A stretch of 64,000 nucleotides of DNA from assembly GCF_025452095.1 (NCBI RefSeq), contig NZ_CP104877.1:372001-436000 (forward strand), read 5' to 3'. A program made the position numbers and the translations under genes. Position 1 is the first letter of the stretch, and every line of letters begins with the position of its first letter. Shown here piece by piece: positions 25,315 to 34,454 of this stretch. The DNA is from Paenarthrobacter sp. JL.01a. GTDB taxonomy: Bacteria > Actinomycetota > Actinomycetes > Actinomycetales > Micrococcaceae. Below the pieces are notes generated by a model. That model did not search any database and was not told the DNA's origin. It worked only from the letters and a program-made list of their open reading frames with translations.

Positions 25315-26100
25315 ATGTCTTCACGCATTCTTCGCGGCCGTCGTAAGGCGGACAGCGTACGTCCTAATCCGTTCATCTCCATCTCCAAGGCAGTTGCCAG
25401 CAACGCTTCCGGCGCTGGCCGCCAGGCAGCCGTTATCGCAGCAGCTTCCGGACTCGTGCTGACCGGCTCCGTAGCTGCCCACGCAGCCGAGGCTCCGGCC
25501 CAGCGTGACTCCAGCCCTGCCACGGTCGCCGAGACCGCATCCGAGGCTCCGACCCAGGTTGTAACCGCCCTTTCGACGGCGACCATCAACTTCGAGCGTC
25601 CCGCAGTTGCTTCTGTTGCGGCTCCGGTCATCGAAAAGCCGGCTCCGGTCGTTGAGGCCCCCGCTCCCAAGACCGCTACCGTCGCTGCTGCTGCGGCTCC
25701 TGTCGCCGCCCAGGCTGCAGTTGCTGCTCCGGCCGCTGTTGCTCCTGCTGCCGCTCCGGTAGCTGCGGCTCCTGCCGCTGGTGGCGTCAACGCTGCCATG
25801 GTTGCCTCGGCTTACGCCCAGATCGGCATCATGCAGGACTGCACCGCCATGGTTGAGCGGGCCCTCGGCTCCGCAGGCATCCCTGTTGGCGACCTGGCAC
25901 CCATGCAGTTCATGAACTACGGCAAGGTTGTCAGTGACCCCCAGCCGGGCGACATGATCGTCCAGTCGGGCCACGTTGCCATCTACATCGGCAACGGCCA
26001 GGCCATCAGCGGTGGCATCAACGGCAACCAGACGGGCATCCACCCGATCAGCTGGCTGACCGCGACGGGTCCCATCACCTACGTACGCGCTGGCGCATAA
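25315..26100 (+). CDS. Secreted NlpC/P60-like cell-wall hydrolase
   Basis: This 261-residue protein has a long N-terminus with an export signal (AAVIAAASGLVLTGSVAAHA ending near residue 58). A low-complexity Ala/Pro/Val linker spans ~90-160. The C-terminal NlpC/P60-like domain has the catalytic cysteine in QDCTAMVERAL near 180 and the histidine in SGHVAIYIGNGQ near 222. The domain is short, and peptidoglycan peptide cleavage is inferred. The ATG has GGGAGAGG upstream, and the c-di-AMP riboswitch precedes it. It is a single gene ended by a perfect hairpin at 26118-26165. Confidence 0.88.
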   Translation: MSSRILRGRRKADSVRPNPFISISKAVASNASGAGRQAAVIAAASGLVLTGSVAAHAAEAPAQRDSSPATVAETASEAPTQVVTALSTATINFERPAVASVAAPVIEKPAPVVEAPAPKTATVAAAAAPVAAQAAVAAPAAVAPAAAPVAAAPAAGGVNAAMVASAYAQIGIMQDCTAMVERALGSAGIPVGDLAPMQFMNYGKVVSDPQPGDMIVQSGHVAIYIGNGQAISGGINGNQTGIHPISWLTATGPITYVRAGA

Positions 26101-26117
26101 GCCTCACGCATCAACGC

Positions 26118-26165
26118 AAAGGCCGGTGTCTTCCGAAGATTGATTCTTCGAGGACACCGGCCTTT
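26118..26165. terminator. Bidirectional intrinsic terminator
   Basis: AAAGGCCGGTGTC and GACACCGGCCTTT form a perfect 13-base stem, and the inner bases partly pair around a TTG centre. It lies between the convergent NlpC/P60-like and flavoprotein genes. The A and T runs on the flanks let it serve both strands. Confidence 0.88.
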
Positions 26166-26199
26166 GGGCTTTAAGTATGGGTTTGCAGCGCCTGCGCAG

Positions 26200-26880
26200 C
26201 TAGGCAATGGCGATGCCAGGGCCGCCGGGCAGTGCAACCTTTGAGGAGATTGCCTGGCCAACCGCCTTGGCCTGCCGGAGCACTTCCTTGGGCGTCGGCG
26301 TGATGAGTTCTCCCACGCCCACCAGATGCATGCCCACGGCGCGCATGGCGGACACGAGGTTCTGCCCCACGGCGATGCCCAGTTCGGCCAGCATCCGCCG
26401 CAGTTGGCTCTGCGCGCAACGCGTCACCACCACATGGTCCGCCAGGAGGATTCCATTGGCTGTGTGCACTGCCCATTGGCGAGGTGCTGATTCAAGGGGG
26501 CCTGACGCGAGGAGCCCGTTCCGGGTCATGCTCGCGGCAAGTCCGTAGCCAATGTGTTGGGATGCGTCGGCGCCCAGGAAATCGAGGCGTACGGCCCGCG
26601 TGGTGTTGCGAACATCCAGATGGTGGCTTGCCGCGTAATTGCGCAGGTGGCGGAGGATCTCGTTGCGTTCCTGGATGGAGGCGGGATCGGCTACCTCGCA
26701 GCGTTGCAACATACCTGTGTGGACGGCGGGGCCGGAGGCCGACAAGGCGCCGAAGCCATCCACCACGATGGAGCCCACGCCGTAGCGGCTAAGTTCGCTG
26801 GCAACGGCCAAGCCGGACAGGCCGGCACCTATGACCACGGTGGTAGTGCGTTCGGTGCCGGAATCAGGCGCGTGTGACAC
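26200..26880 (-). CDS. Short FAD-dependent oxidoreductase-like protein
   Basis: This 226-residue protein begins at a GTG at 26880 with AAGGAGG upstream. A Rossmann FAD-binding motif TTVVIGAGLSGLAVASEL lies near residue 12. A histidine- and arginine-rich middle follows, and the end resembles the terminal part of thioredoxin-reductase-like flavoproteins (GVGELITPTPKEVLRQAKAV). Most such enzymes have 300 or more residues, so the middle domain is reduced. No frameshift is evident: the frame is clean and codon use is normal. The substrate is unknown. Confidence 0.65.
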   Translation of the reverse strand: MSHAPDSGTERTTTVVIGAGLSGLAVASELSRYGVGSIVVDGFGALSASGPAVHTGMLQRCEVADPASIQERNEILRHLRNYAASHHLDVRNTTRAVRLDFLGADASQHIGYGLAASMTRNGLLASGPLESAPRQWAVHTANGILLADHVVVTRCAQSQLRRMLAELGIAVGQNLVSAMRAVGMHLVGVGELITPTPKEVLRQAKAVGQAISSKVALPGGPGIAIA

Positions 26881-27297
26881 TGCTTGGTTCCTCCTTGACG
26901 TGTGTGCCTTCCGGCATCGCGTGGGATCGCGTCCGAGTTCCCCAAGCGGCCGCAAACAAATGGCCGGTTTGTGTTGTTGGACACGTTGGCCGGCCATTCG
27001 GTGACTCGAACATTACCTAACTTTTTCGCCCGTGGATAGCCTCCCGGGGCAGCGTGTTTTGCGCGTTCGTCGGCAGCATTAAACCGGTGTCCCGGAACCG
27101 AGCCCTGACCGTTATACACATAGCGTCAACCCACCTTGATTCGGTCCTCCCGACCGAGAATAGTGAGCACTGGAGGGAGAAATTTAACATTTCACCAACC
27201 CTGGCCATTGACAATGGAGCCATCCGGGAATCCGATCCGGAGAACCTCTGGCAGAATGGCCGGAACATCAAGCAGTAGGTGGAGAGGCGGGCCCCAA
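26881..27297. other. Intergenic region before the universal stress protein gene
   Basis: No gene is convincing in this 417-base gap. It must hold the divergent promoters for the flavoprotein and the universal stress protein. It contains AT-richer patches around 27005-27030 and 27180-27215. A 74-codon frame at 27054-27278 has no recognisable features. No RNA gene or repeat is seen. Confidence 0.6.
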
Positions 27298-28335
27298 ATG
27301 GACCAGCACGGCAGACACAGTGAAGAGCCACAGGACGGCGAGGGCCTGACGGTAGCACCGGGCGGCATCGTCGTGGGAGTGGACGGTTCGGAGCACGGGC
27401 AGTGTGCCTTGGTCTGGGCCGCGCGCGAGGCAGAACGCAGGCAGCTTCCGCTGCATATCGTCACTGCCTACTCGGTGCCGATCTTCGCCGCCTCCGGGCT
27501 GGACGGCGGATATGCCACCGTGGACGATTCGGTCATTCGCGAAGGCGCCGAAGCCATTGTCCGCCAGGCCATGGACAAGGTGGCCCGATACTCCATCGAC
27601 GTCGATGCTTCGGTCGAAAACGGGGACGCCGCCGGCGTACTGCTGGATCTCTCGTCGGAGGCGGCACTCCTGGTTTTCGGCAGCCGCGGACGCGGTGGTT
27701 TCGTTGGCCGCTTGCTGGGATCTGTCAGCAGTGCTTTGCCTGCCCACGCCAAGTGCCCCACGGTTACAGTCCCGCTCTACTGCGCCGACCGCCTCGGCGA
27801 GAATACCGAGGACAAACACATCAAGGCTGAACACGCCAAAGCCGGTCCCCGTGTCGTGGAAAACGTCATCGCAGTGGGTGTGGACGGCTCCGAGCAGGCG
27901 CGTGTAGCTGTGCTCGAAGCGGCCGAACAGGCACAGCGTGTGGGAGCCAGGCTTCGCGTCATTTGTGCCGTCCCCCAGTACAGCGGTTCGCTTGCCTGGG
28001 TGCCCGCGCCATTGGACCGGGACGCCCTGTTTGCAGATATCAAGGTCCAGCTTGAAGCCGGTGTCGCGTGGTTGAGGAGCCATTTCCCGCAGCTGCCCAT
28101 CGAAACGGACCTCCGGGACGGCTCGCCCGTCGACGTCCTGGTGGAAGCAAGCCGCAGCGTGGAACTGGTGGTTCTGGGTACACGCGGACGCGGTGGATTC
28201 GCGGGCATGCTGCTGGGCTCCACCTCAGATGGCGTCCTTCACCACGCCAAGGGGCCGGTGCTGGTGGTTCCGGACCGTGAGGATCCCCGGCTGGCGGACC
28301 GTGACAAGTTTGGCCCGATGCTCGGCGCGGCTTAG
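27298..28335 (+). CDS. Tandem universal stress protein (two Usp domains)
   Basis: The protein has 345 residues. Domain 1 covers about 20-165 (IVVGVDGSEHGQCALVWAA, ending GSRGRGGFVGRLLGSVS). Domain 2 covers about 185-330 (VIAVGVDGSEQARVAVLEAAE, ending GTRGRGGFAGMLLGSTS). Both carry the G-x2-G-x9-G-S/T type ATP-binding loop, as in mycobacterial tandem Usp proteins induced by hypoxia or stationary phase. The ATG at 27298 has GGAGAGG upstream. The PEP-synthase-like gene starts 14 bases after its stop, so the pair is probably one operon. Confidence 0.94.
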   Translation: MDQHGRHSEEPQDGEGLTVAPGGIVVGVDGSEHGQCALVWAAREAERRQLPLHIVTAYSVPIFAASGLDGGYATVDDSVIREGAEAIVRQAMDKVARYSIDVDASVENGDAAGVLLDLSSEAALLVFGSRGRGGFVGRLLGSVSSALPAHAKCPTVTVPLYCADRLGENTEDKHIKAEHAKAGPRVVENVIAVGVDGSEQARVAVLEAAEQAQRVGARLRVICAVPQYSGSLAWVPAPLDRDALFADIKVQLEAGVAWLRSHFPQLPIETDLRDGSPVDVLVEASRSVELVVLGTRGRGGFAGMLLGSTSDGVLHHAKGPVLVVPDREDPRLADRDKFGPMLGAA

Positions 28336-28349
28336 GAAACGGGCCGTCG

Positions 28350-31043
28350 GTGTTCACGCTGGACCTCAGGGATATTCGTGGACCCATGCTTCCCGACGTG
28401 GGCGGCAAAGCAGCGAACCTGGGGGAATTGGCAAGCGCCGGCCTGCCTGTGCCGCCGGGCTTCTGCCTGACCACAGCGGCCTATCGGCGGGCCTTCGCCG
28501 GCAGCGGCCTCGATGACGTCTACGAGGCCCTGAAATCCACCAACACGGCGGATCTCGCCGGGTTGAACGTGCTCGCAGGCCAAGCCCGTTCCTTGGTGCT
28601 CGATGCGGGACTGCCGGCCGATATCGCTTCAGCGGTGCGGTCGGCCTACCAGGAACTTGGGAACGATGTCCCAGTGGCTGTCAGGTCATCGGCCACAGCG
28701 GAAGACCTGCCTTTCGCCAGTTTCGCTGGCCAGCAAGATACCTACCTGAACGTCGTAGGCGTGGAGTCAGTCCTGGACGCGGTGAGCCGCTGCTGGGCTT
28801 CGCTCTGGACCGACCGGGCTGTGACTTACCGGGCTACCAACGGCATCGATCACGCATCGGCGGCTTTGGCCGTCGTGGTCCAGGTGATGGTCGATTCTGT
28901 CGTGGCGGGCGTAATGTTCACAGCCAATCCGGTGACGGGCAAAAGGTCCGAGGCAGTGATCGATGCCAGCCCGGGGTTGGGGGAAGCAGTGGTGTCCGGG
29001 GCTGTGAATCCGGATCAGTACGTTGTGGACCTGACTAACAGCGCCATTCTGAAACGCACAGTGGGCGACCGCCAGGTGGAGATCCGTTCTGTCCCGGGAG
29101 GCGGGACTGAGCGGCGGGAACGGAGCAGCCAGGTGCAGCTCAGCGATACCGGCATTCAACCCTGTCTTAGTGACCTGCAGATCAGGGAGTTGGCGGGGCT
29201 GGCCCGCTTGGTGGAGAAACACTACGGAGCTCCGCAGGATACAGAGTGGGCGCTCGATGCCAACGGGAAACTGTGGCTGACCCAGGCACGGCCCATCACC
29301 ACCTTGTACCCCCAGACCACCCGTACCCCTCCGGTTCCTGGTGTCCATGCCTTCCTGAACTTCAGCCTCGCGCAGGGGCTCACTCGGCCACTGACACCCA
29401 TGGGTCTGGCTGGAATTCGTCTCATAGCCTCGTGCGTTGCTGGAACTGCGGGCTTCGCCGTCCCGGATCCCCGTTCAGGGCCGCCACCCTATTACGAAGC
29501 CGGGCAGCGCATCTTCTTCGATCTGACCTCGGTGCTGCGGAGCCGGGTCGGGAGAAGAATTGTGCCCCGGGTTTTTGATGTCATGGAAGCCCGGTCCGCC
29601 AAATTGATGCGGGGCTTGTTCGATGACCCACGCTTTTCGGTAACCATCAAGACTCCGCTGAAACTCATCCGCCACGTTGCCCCCGTGGCGGCCAAGTATC
29701 GTGTTCCGGAGTCGCTCCTCCGGGCCCTGTTCCGTCCGGAGGCCGCCAAGGAGAGGGCGGAGCGACTCAACTCGGACCTTCGGAAAGCCCTGGAGGTGCC
29801 CGCTCAGGCCACGTCCCATCAGCGGATAGCGCACGTGCAAAGGATCCTTGGACGGGAACTCTTTGCCTCAGTGCCCCAGCTGTTGCCGCTTCCCTTGCTC
29901 GGGTTTGCAATGCTGGCATTGGTGGGCCGGATGCTCGGCAAGCAGGCATCCTACGAAGAACTTCAGACCGTGATCCGGGGCCTGCCAAACAATGTCACCA
30001 CCGAGATGGACCTGGCGCTATGGCAGCTCGCCTCGCAGATCCGGGAAGATCCCCACGCCGTTGCCTCCATGGCGGGTCAGACGGCCGAAGCGTTGGCTGC
30101 TCAATACCGTGACGCCGAATTGCCGGCCGTGGCCCAAAGAGGCCTGGACGCATTCCTGCACGTGTACGGGCACCGTGCCGTGGCGGAGATTGATCTTGGC
30201 ATGCCCCGTTGGGGTGATGATCCAACCCACATTCTGGGGGTCCTCACCAACTACCTCAGGCTTCAGCCAGGATCCGGCGCCCCCGACGAGCAGTTCCGGA
30301 AGGCTGCCAGGGAGGCCGACGAGCAAGTGGCAAGGTTCGTGGCGCGGGCCAGGGCCATCAGCCCGCTCCATGCGTTGGTGGTACGCGTAGCCTTGGACCG
30401 CACGCGGAGGTTTGCCGGTTTACGGGAGTCGCCCAAATACAACCTGGTCCTGGGGCTGGCCGCGGCGCGTGAGCAGTTGATGCTGGTCGGAAACGAGCTG
30501 GCAGCATCACAGCGGATCGAGCAGCCCGAGGACATCTTCTTCCTGGACTTGGACGGAGTGGAAAACGCGTTGGCAGGCGAGGATCTGCGTAGCGTAGTGG
30601 CTGATCACAAGACTGCCTACGAACAAGAACTCCGCCGGAGGCACATTCCCCGAATGCTCCTGTCCGACGGCACGGAACCGGAGGCCACAGCTGCAGCCCA
30701 CGCGGAACAGCGCCCGGGCACTTTGTCCGGCAGTCCGGCGTCGTCAGGTCTCATCACAGCGCCTGCGCGGGTCATCATGGATCCTGTCGGAGCCCACCTG
30801 GAACCCGGTGAGATTCTTGTGGCGCCGTCCACGGATCCGGGCTGGACGCCGCTGTTCCTCACGGCAGGAGGCCTGGTCATGGAGATGGGCGGACCCAACT
30901 CGCATGGCGCCGTAGTGGCCCGTGAATATGGAATCCCGGCGGTGGTGGGCGTGCCGGATGCGACCACGAAACTACGCAGCGGCCAGTCCATTACCGTGGA
31001 CGGCGCGGCGGGCACGGTCACTGTGGAAGGAGAAACCTCCTAG
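28350..31043 (+). CDS. PEP synthase / rifampin phosphotransferase-like enzyme
   Basis: This 897-residue protein has three parts. An N-terminal ATP-grasp pyruvate/PEP-synthase type domain spans about 1-320 (LPDVGGKAANLGELA, AVRSSATAEDLPFASFAGQ). A long unique middle covers ~330-780. The C-terminal swivelling phosphohistidine domain includes GSPASSGLITAPARVI, and GGPNSHGAVVAREYGIPAVVGV carries the active His. It lacks the PEP/pyruvate TIM-barrel of classic PpsA. This order matches rifampin phosphotransferases (Rph) and related uncharacterised enzymes. The start is a GTG at 28350, 14 bases after the stress protein. Antibiotic modification is possible but unproven. Confidence 0.85.
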   Translation: MFTLDLRDIRGPMLPDVGGKAANLGELASAGLPVPPGFCLTTAAYRRAFAGSGLDDVYEALKSTNTADLAGLNVLAGQARSLVLDAGLPADIASAVRSAYQELGNDVPVAVRSSATAEDLPFASFAGQQDTYLNVVGVESVLDAVSRCWASLWTDRAVTYRATNGIDHASAALAVVVQVMVDSVVAGVMFTANPVTGKRSEAVIDASPGLGEAVVSGAVNPDQYVVDLTNSAILKRTVGDRQVEIRSVPGGGTERRERSSQVQLSDTGIQPCLSDLQIRELAGLARLVEKHYGAPQDTEWALDANGKLWLTQARPITTLYPQTTRTPPVPGVHAFLNFSLAQGLTRPLTPMGLAGIRLIASCVAGTAGFAVPDPRSGPPPYYEAGQRIFFDLTSVLRSRVGRRIVPRVFDVMEARSAKLMRGLFDDPRFSVTIKTPLKLIRHVAPVAAKYRVPESLLRALFRPEAAKERAERLNSDLRKALEVPAQATSHQRIAHVQRILGRELFASVPQLLPLPLLGFAMLALVGRMLGKQASYEELQTVIRGLPNNVTTEMDLALWQLASQIREDPHAVASMAGQTAEALAAQYRDAELPAVAQRGLDAFLHVYGHRAVAEIDLGMPRWGDDPTHILGVLTNYLRLQPGSGAPDEQFRKAAREADEQVARFVARARAISPLHALVVRVALDRTRRFAGLRESPKYNLVLGLAAAREQLMLVGNELAASQRIEQPEDIFFLDLDGVENALAGEDLRSVVADHKTAYEQELRRRHIPRMLLSDGTEPEATAAAHAEQRPGTLSGSPASSGLITAPARVIMDPVGAHLEPGEILVAPSTDPGWTPLFLTAGGLVMEMGGPNSHGAVVAREYGIPAVVGVPDATTKLRSGQSITVDGAAGTVTVEGETS

Positions 31044-31960
31044 GCGTGCTGGTGGGACTCGTGCTCGGAGTGGCTGACGGGCTCCAATTGGAACGTGCAA
31101 TGCTCGGTGTCGAAGTGCCGGCCGAGGCAGGATCCCAACTGGTCCAGGATGCTGTCGGCCCCCGTGGCGTTCAAAACGTCGTCCTCCACCACCACGTGGG
31201 CTGAGAACACCGGCACGCCGGAGGTGATGGTCCAGATGTGGATGTCGTGGGCCTCCACCACGCCGTCAACCGCCATGATGTGTTCGCGGATCATGTTCAC
31301 GTCCACGCCCTTGGGAGTTGCCTCAAGGAGCACGTCCACTACGTCGCGGAGCAGATGCCAGGCTCGCGGAATGATCATCAGTGCAATGAGGACCGAGGCA
31401 ATGGGGTCGGCCGCGGAAAAGCCGGTGGTCATGATCACGACGGCGGCCACGATGACGGCGATGGAGCCCAGAAGGTCGCCCAGCACCTCAAGGTAGGCGC
31501 CGCGAACGTTGAGGCTCTCCTTTTGTGCTCCTTGCAGGATCAGCAGGGAAACCAGGTTGGCGACCGCGCCCAGGATGGCGGCCCACAACATCACGTCGGT
31601 ATGGATCTCGGTGGTTTCGCCGAATCGGCGGATGGCTTCGATCATGATCACAACGGCGATCACGATAAGGATCAGCGCGTTGGCCAATGCAGCGAGCACT
31701 TCGGCGCGCTGGTACCCGTAGGTCCGCTGGTCACTGGCCGGCCGGGTGGCGATCCACGCCGCCATCAGCGCAATGAAGACGCCTGCGGCGTCGGAAAGCA
31801 TATGTCCGGCGTCCGCCAGCAGTGCGAGGGAGCCGGAGACGACGGCGCCAATCACCTGGATGCCCACCACGCCCAAGGTGATGCACAGGACAGCGATCAG
31901 GCGTTTCCGGTGCTTGCCGGTTGCAGTGACGCCATGCGAGTGGTTGTGATCATGCCCCAT
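31040..31960 (-). CDS. Cation diffusion facilitator (Zn/Cd/Co efflux, CzcD/ZitB-like)
   Basis: This 306-residue protein opens with a His-rich stretch (GHDHNHSHG). It has six membrane helices with the metal site residues in LLADAGHMLSDAAGV (helix 2) and ALGDL-type VLGDLLGSIAV (helix 5). A cytoplasmic domain ends in another His-rich tail. The pattern is that of ZitB/CzcD exporters, which exchange cytoplasmic Zn2+ for protons. It overlaps the end of the convergent PEP-synthase-like gene by four bases. The metal is inferred from the family. Confidence 0.94.
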   Translation of the reverse strand: MGHDHNHSHGVTATGKHRKRLIAVLCITLGVVGIQVIGAVVSGSLALLADAGHMLSDAAGVFIALMAAWIATRPASDQRTYGYQRAEVLAALANALILIVIAVVIMIEAIRRFGETTEIHTDVMLWAAILGAVANLVSLLILQGAQKESLNVRGAYLEVLGDLLGSIAVIVAAVVIMTTGFSAADPIASVLIALMIIPRAWHLLRDVVDVLLEATPKGVDVNMIREHIMAVDGVVEAHDIHIWTITSGVPVFSAHVVVEDDVLNATGADSILDQLGSCLGRHFDTEHCTFQLEPVSHSEHESHQHA

Positions 31961-31970
31961 GGTTAAAAGG

Positions 31971-32432
31971 CTAGCCCCAGCCGAGCTCGTGCAGGCGGTC
32001 GTCGTCTATCCCGAAGTGGTGCGCGATCTCGTGGACAACGGTGATGGCCACCTCGTCTATGACCTCTTGGCGGCTGGTGCAGATATTCAGGATGGGCTGG
32101 CGGAAGATGGTGATCCGGTCAGGAAGCGAACCCGCATCCCACCACGAGTCGCGCTCCGTCAGCGGCACGCCCTCATAGAGACCCAGCAGCACGGTGTCCG
32201 GGTCCTCGCCCGGCTGCGGCGTGTAGTCGTCCTCAATGAAGATGGCCACATTGTCCATGGCGCTTGCTGCCTTCGCGGGAATCAGCTGCAGGGCATCGCT
32301 GACGGCCTCCTCGAAATCCTCGGGCGACATCTCGAAGGGCGCGCGGTGATCAGCGCTTCGTTCCGGCAACGGCGAAAACGGGCGCTCGCCGTCGGGAATT
32401 ATGGGGAGTCCGGGAGGAAGATTCGCGGGCAT
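31971..32432 (-). CDS. Zincin-like metallopeptidase family protein (DUF1025)
   Basis: This 153-residue protein ends with the zinc site HEIAHHFGIDDDRLHELGW, where HExxH and a downstream Asp can bind zinc. The preceding region DNVAIFIEDDYTP is also conserved in the small zincin_1 (acidic metallopeptidase) family, whose physiological substrate is unknown. It is cytoplasmic by lack of signal. It lies just upstream of the CDF gene on the same strand (stop to start 10 bases), so the two may be co-transcribed. Confidence 0.9.
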   Translation of the reverse strand: MPANLPPGLPIIPDGERPFSPLPERSADHRAPFEMSPEDFEEAVSDALQLIPAKAASAMDNVAIFIEDDYTPQPGEDPDTVLLGLYEGVPLTERDSWWDAGSLPDRITIFRQPILNICTSRQEVIDEVAITVVHEIAHHFGIDDDRLHELGWG

Positions 32433-32524
32433 GACTCGACTTTAGTCTGCTGCGGCAGTATTGGGGCCCCATGGGTGATGAGGGATACTGAACTCAGTCC
32501 CTTTCGCATAGACACAGGAACCGC

Positions 32525-33448
32525 ATGACTTCCACCGCTTCCCCCATGTCTGAACCTCTCGACGTCGTCGTGGTGGGTGAGGCGCTGATCGATATTGTGC
32601 AGTCGCCCGACGGGCAGGCCGAGTACCCCGGCGGATCGCCCACCAACGTCGCCTATGGCTTGGGCCGGCTGGATGTGAAAGCCGGCCTGCTGACAGCGAT
32701 CGGCCGGGACCAGCGCGGGGACGCCGTAGCCGCCCACCTGCACAGCGCCGGCGTGGTGCTGTTGCCCGGCTCCCAGTCGATGGGAAAAACCGCGACGGCG
32801 ACAGCCCGGATAGCTGCCGACGGCTCGGCAGCCTACACCTTCGACATCGAGTGGGCGCTGGCTCCGCTTGCCCTGCCGTATGCACCGAGGATCCTGCACA
32901 CGGGGTCCATCGCCACCTTCCTGGAACCAGGGGCGGGGTCGGTCCGGAGCTTGTTGGAGCAGGCGCAGGGCGGATGCATGGTCACGTACGATCCCAACAT
33001 CCGCACTGATCTCCTGGGCAGCCACCACGAGGCACTGACCACGTTTGAAGAAATTGTTCCGCTGACTGATGTTGTCAGGATGAGCGCCTCCGACGCCCAT
33101 TGGCTCTACCCCGGCAAGGCCCTGGAAGACATCGCGAGCCACCTCTTGGCGCTTGGCACCACGTTGGCAGTCATGACCGAGGGCGCGAAGGGCTCGTTGA
33201 TGGCCACACGCCACATACAGCTTCGGGTCCGCGCTGTGCCATCAACCGTGGCAGACACCATTGGTGCCGGTGATTCCTACATGTCGGCACTGATCATGGG
33301 GCTGTTGCTCCGTGGCAGCGACGGGCTTGCGCCCACAGTGCTTGAACGGATCGGCAACATCGCGTCGATGGCTGCGGCCATTACGGTGAGGCGGCGCGGA
33401 GCCAACCCTCCCACGCACCGGGAGCTGCTGGCGGAGATGGCCCGCTAG
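32525..33448 (+). CDS. PfkB family carbohydrate kinase (fructokinase-like)
   Basis: This 307-residue kinase has the PfkB N-terminal signature VVVGEALIDIVQSP and GGSPTNVAYGLGRL, where the sugar binds. The C-terminal signature is DTIGAGDSYMSALIMGL with the catalytic Asp. It should phosphorylate a sugar such as fructose with ATP. It is divergent from the metallopeptidase gene and no sugar transporter is beside it. The start ATG at 32525 is used; an ATG nine codons in is an alternative. Confidence 0.92.
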   Translation: MTSTASPMSEPLDVVVVGEALIDIVQSPDGQAEYPGGSPTNVAYGLGRLDVKAGLLTAIGRDQRGDAVAAHLHSAGVVLLPGSQSMGKTATATARIAADGSAAYTFDIEWALAPLALPYAPRILHTGSIATFLEPGAGSVRSLLEQAQGGCMVTYDPNIRTDLLGSHHEALTTFEEIVPLTDVVRMSASDAHWLYPGKALEDIASHLLALGTTLAVMTEGAKGSLMATRHIQLRVRAVPSTVADTIGAGDSYMSALIMGLLLRGSDGLAPTVLERIGNIASMAAAITVRRRGANPPTHRELLAEMAR

Positions 33449-33512
33449 CTGTTGCCACCCCGGGCGGCTAGCTGCCCCCGGCTGGCGGCCCGTCACCCCG
33501 GCAGGCGGCCTG

Positions 33513-34454
33513 TCAGCCCGACTTTCGCCGGGTCAGGCCGACGCCCACCAGGCAGACCACGCCACCGATCAGCCCCCAAATGGTGGGAACTTCCTGGAGG
33601 ACAGCCCACGAAATCAGGATTGTCGTGCCCGGGACCAGATACGTGGTGGCCGCCAACTTTCCGGCCGAGATCAACGAGAGCGCGTAGGCCCACGTCGTGA
33701 AGGCGATGGCGGTGGGGAACACGCCCAAGTACACCAGGCCAAGCGTTGCCGGCAGCGGTGCCGCCTGGACTTCGCTTACCAGCTGGCCGGCCCATGGCAG
33801 GCAGCACAGAGCACCAATCATGATGCCGAACCAGGTTGCCTGGCCTGCGGAGAATTTCCGGAGCACTGGCTTCTGCAGGATGGCGCTCACGGAGGCGAGC
33901 ACAGCGGCCAGGAGACACAACAACACACCGGTGACATCCGCCGTCGACCGCTGTCCCGAACCGAGGGCGATCATCGCGACGCCGCAGAACGCCACCGCGC
34001 TGCCGATCAACAACCAACGGGGGAAGCCCTCTTTGAGGAAGATGCCGGCGAGAATGGCGATGAGGATGGGCGAGACGTTGATCAGCATGGCGCTGGTGCC
34101 GGCGTCGAGCATGTGTTCGGCGGCGTTCAGGGCTAGGTTGTAGCCGCCGAACCACATCACCCCGTAGGCCACGATCGGCAGCCACTCCCGGCCGCGCGGC
34201 CAGACTTTCAGGGTCGGCAGGACGACGATACCAAGCACGACGGCGGCAACCGCCAACCGTCCCAGGGTCAAGGATCCGGGGGAGAAGCTTGGGCCGACCG
34301 CGCGGATGCCGACGAAGGCCGAAGCCCAGAGCACGACCGTGACGACGACGGCTGCGATGCCGGCTTTGCTGATGGCTGCTCCTGGCGCGGGGGTGGTGCG
34401 CGGAGGCAAGCCCGGGGACGGCTGGCCGGGTTCGGCCGGGGAAGTGGTTGTCAT
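33513..34454 (-). CDS. EamA/DMT family transporter
   Basis: The 313-residue protein has ten predicted membrane helices in two EamA repeats. The first includes VLWASAFVGIRAVGPSFSPG, the typical opening, and the second ends in TTYLVPGTTILISWAVLQEV and GGVVCLVGVGLTRRKSG. Members export amino acids or other metabolites. The call is at family level only. The gene is convergent with the PfkB kinase. A Pro-rich N-terminal extension of about 28 residues is unusual but harmless. Confidence 0.92.
   Translation of the reverse strand: MTTTSPAEPGQPSPGLPPRTTPAPGAAISKAGIAAVVVTVVLWASAFVGIRAVGPSFSPGSLTLGRLAVAAVVLGIVVLPTLKVWPRGREWLPIVAYGVMWFGGYNLALNAAEHMLDAGTSAMLINVSPILIAILAGIFLKEGFPRWLLIGSAVAFCGVAMIALGSGQRSTADVTGVLLCLLAAVLASVSAILQKPVLRKFSAGQATWFGIMIGALCCLPWAGQLVSEVQAAPLPATLGLVYLGVFPTAIAFTTWAYALSLISAGKLAATTYLVPGTTILISWAVLQEVPTIWGLIGGVVCLVGVGLTRRKSG

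Noticed and set aside
27054..27278. A 74-codon plus-strand frame before the stress protein gene
   Set aside because: No ribosome binding site, no recognisable motif and atypical composition; kept only as a note in the gap.
28350..31043. Annotation as classic phosphoenolpyruvate synthase PpsA
   Set aside because: The C-terminal PEP/pyruvate barrel is missing and the phosphohistidine domain is at the end, unlike PpsA.
31238..31966. A 242-codon plus-strand frame opposite the CDF gene
   Set aside because: It is Asp/His/Gly-rich shadow sequence opposite a clear cation efflux gene.
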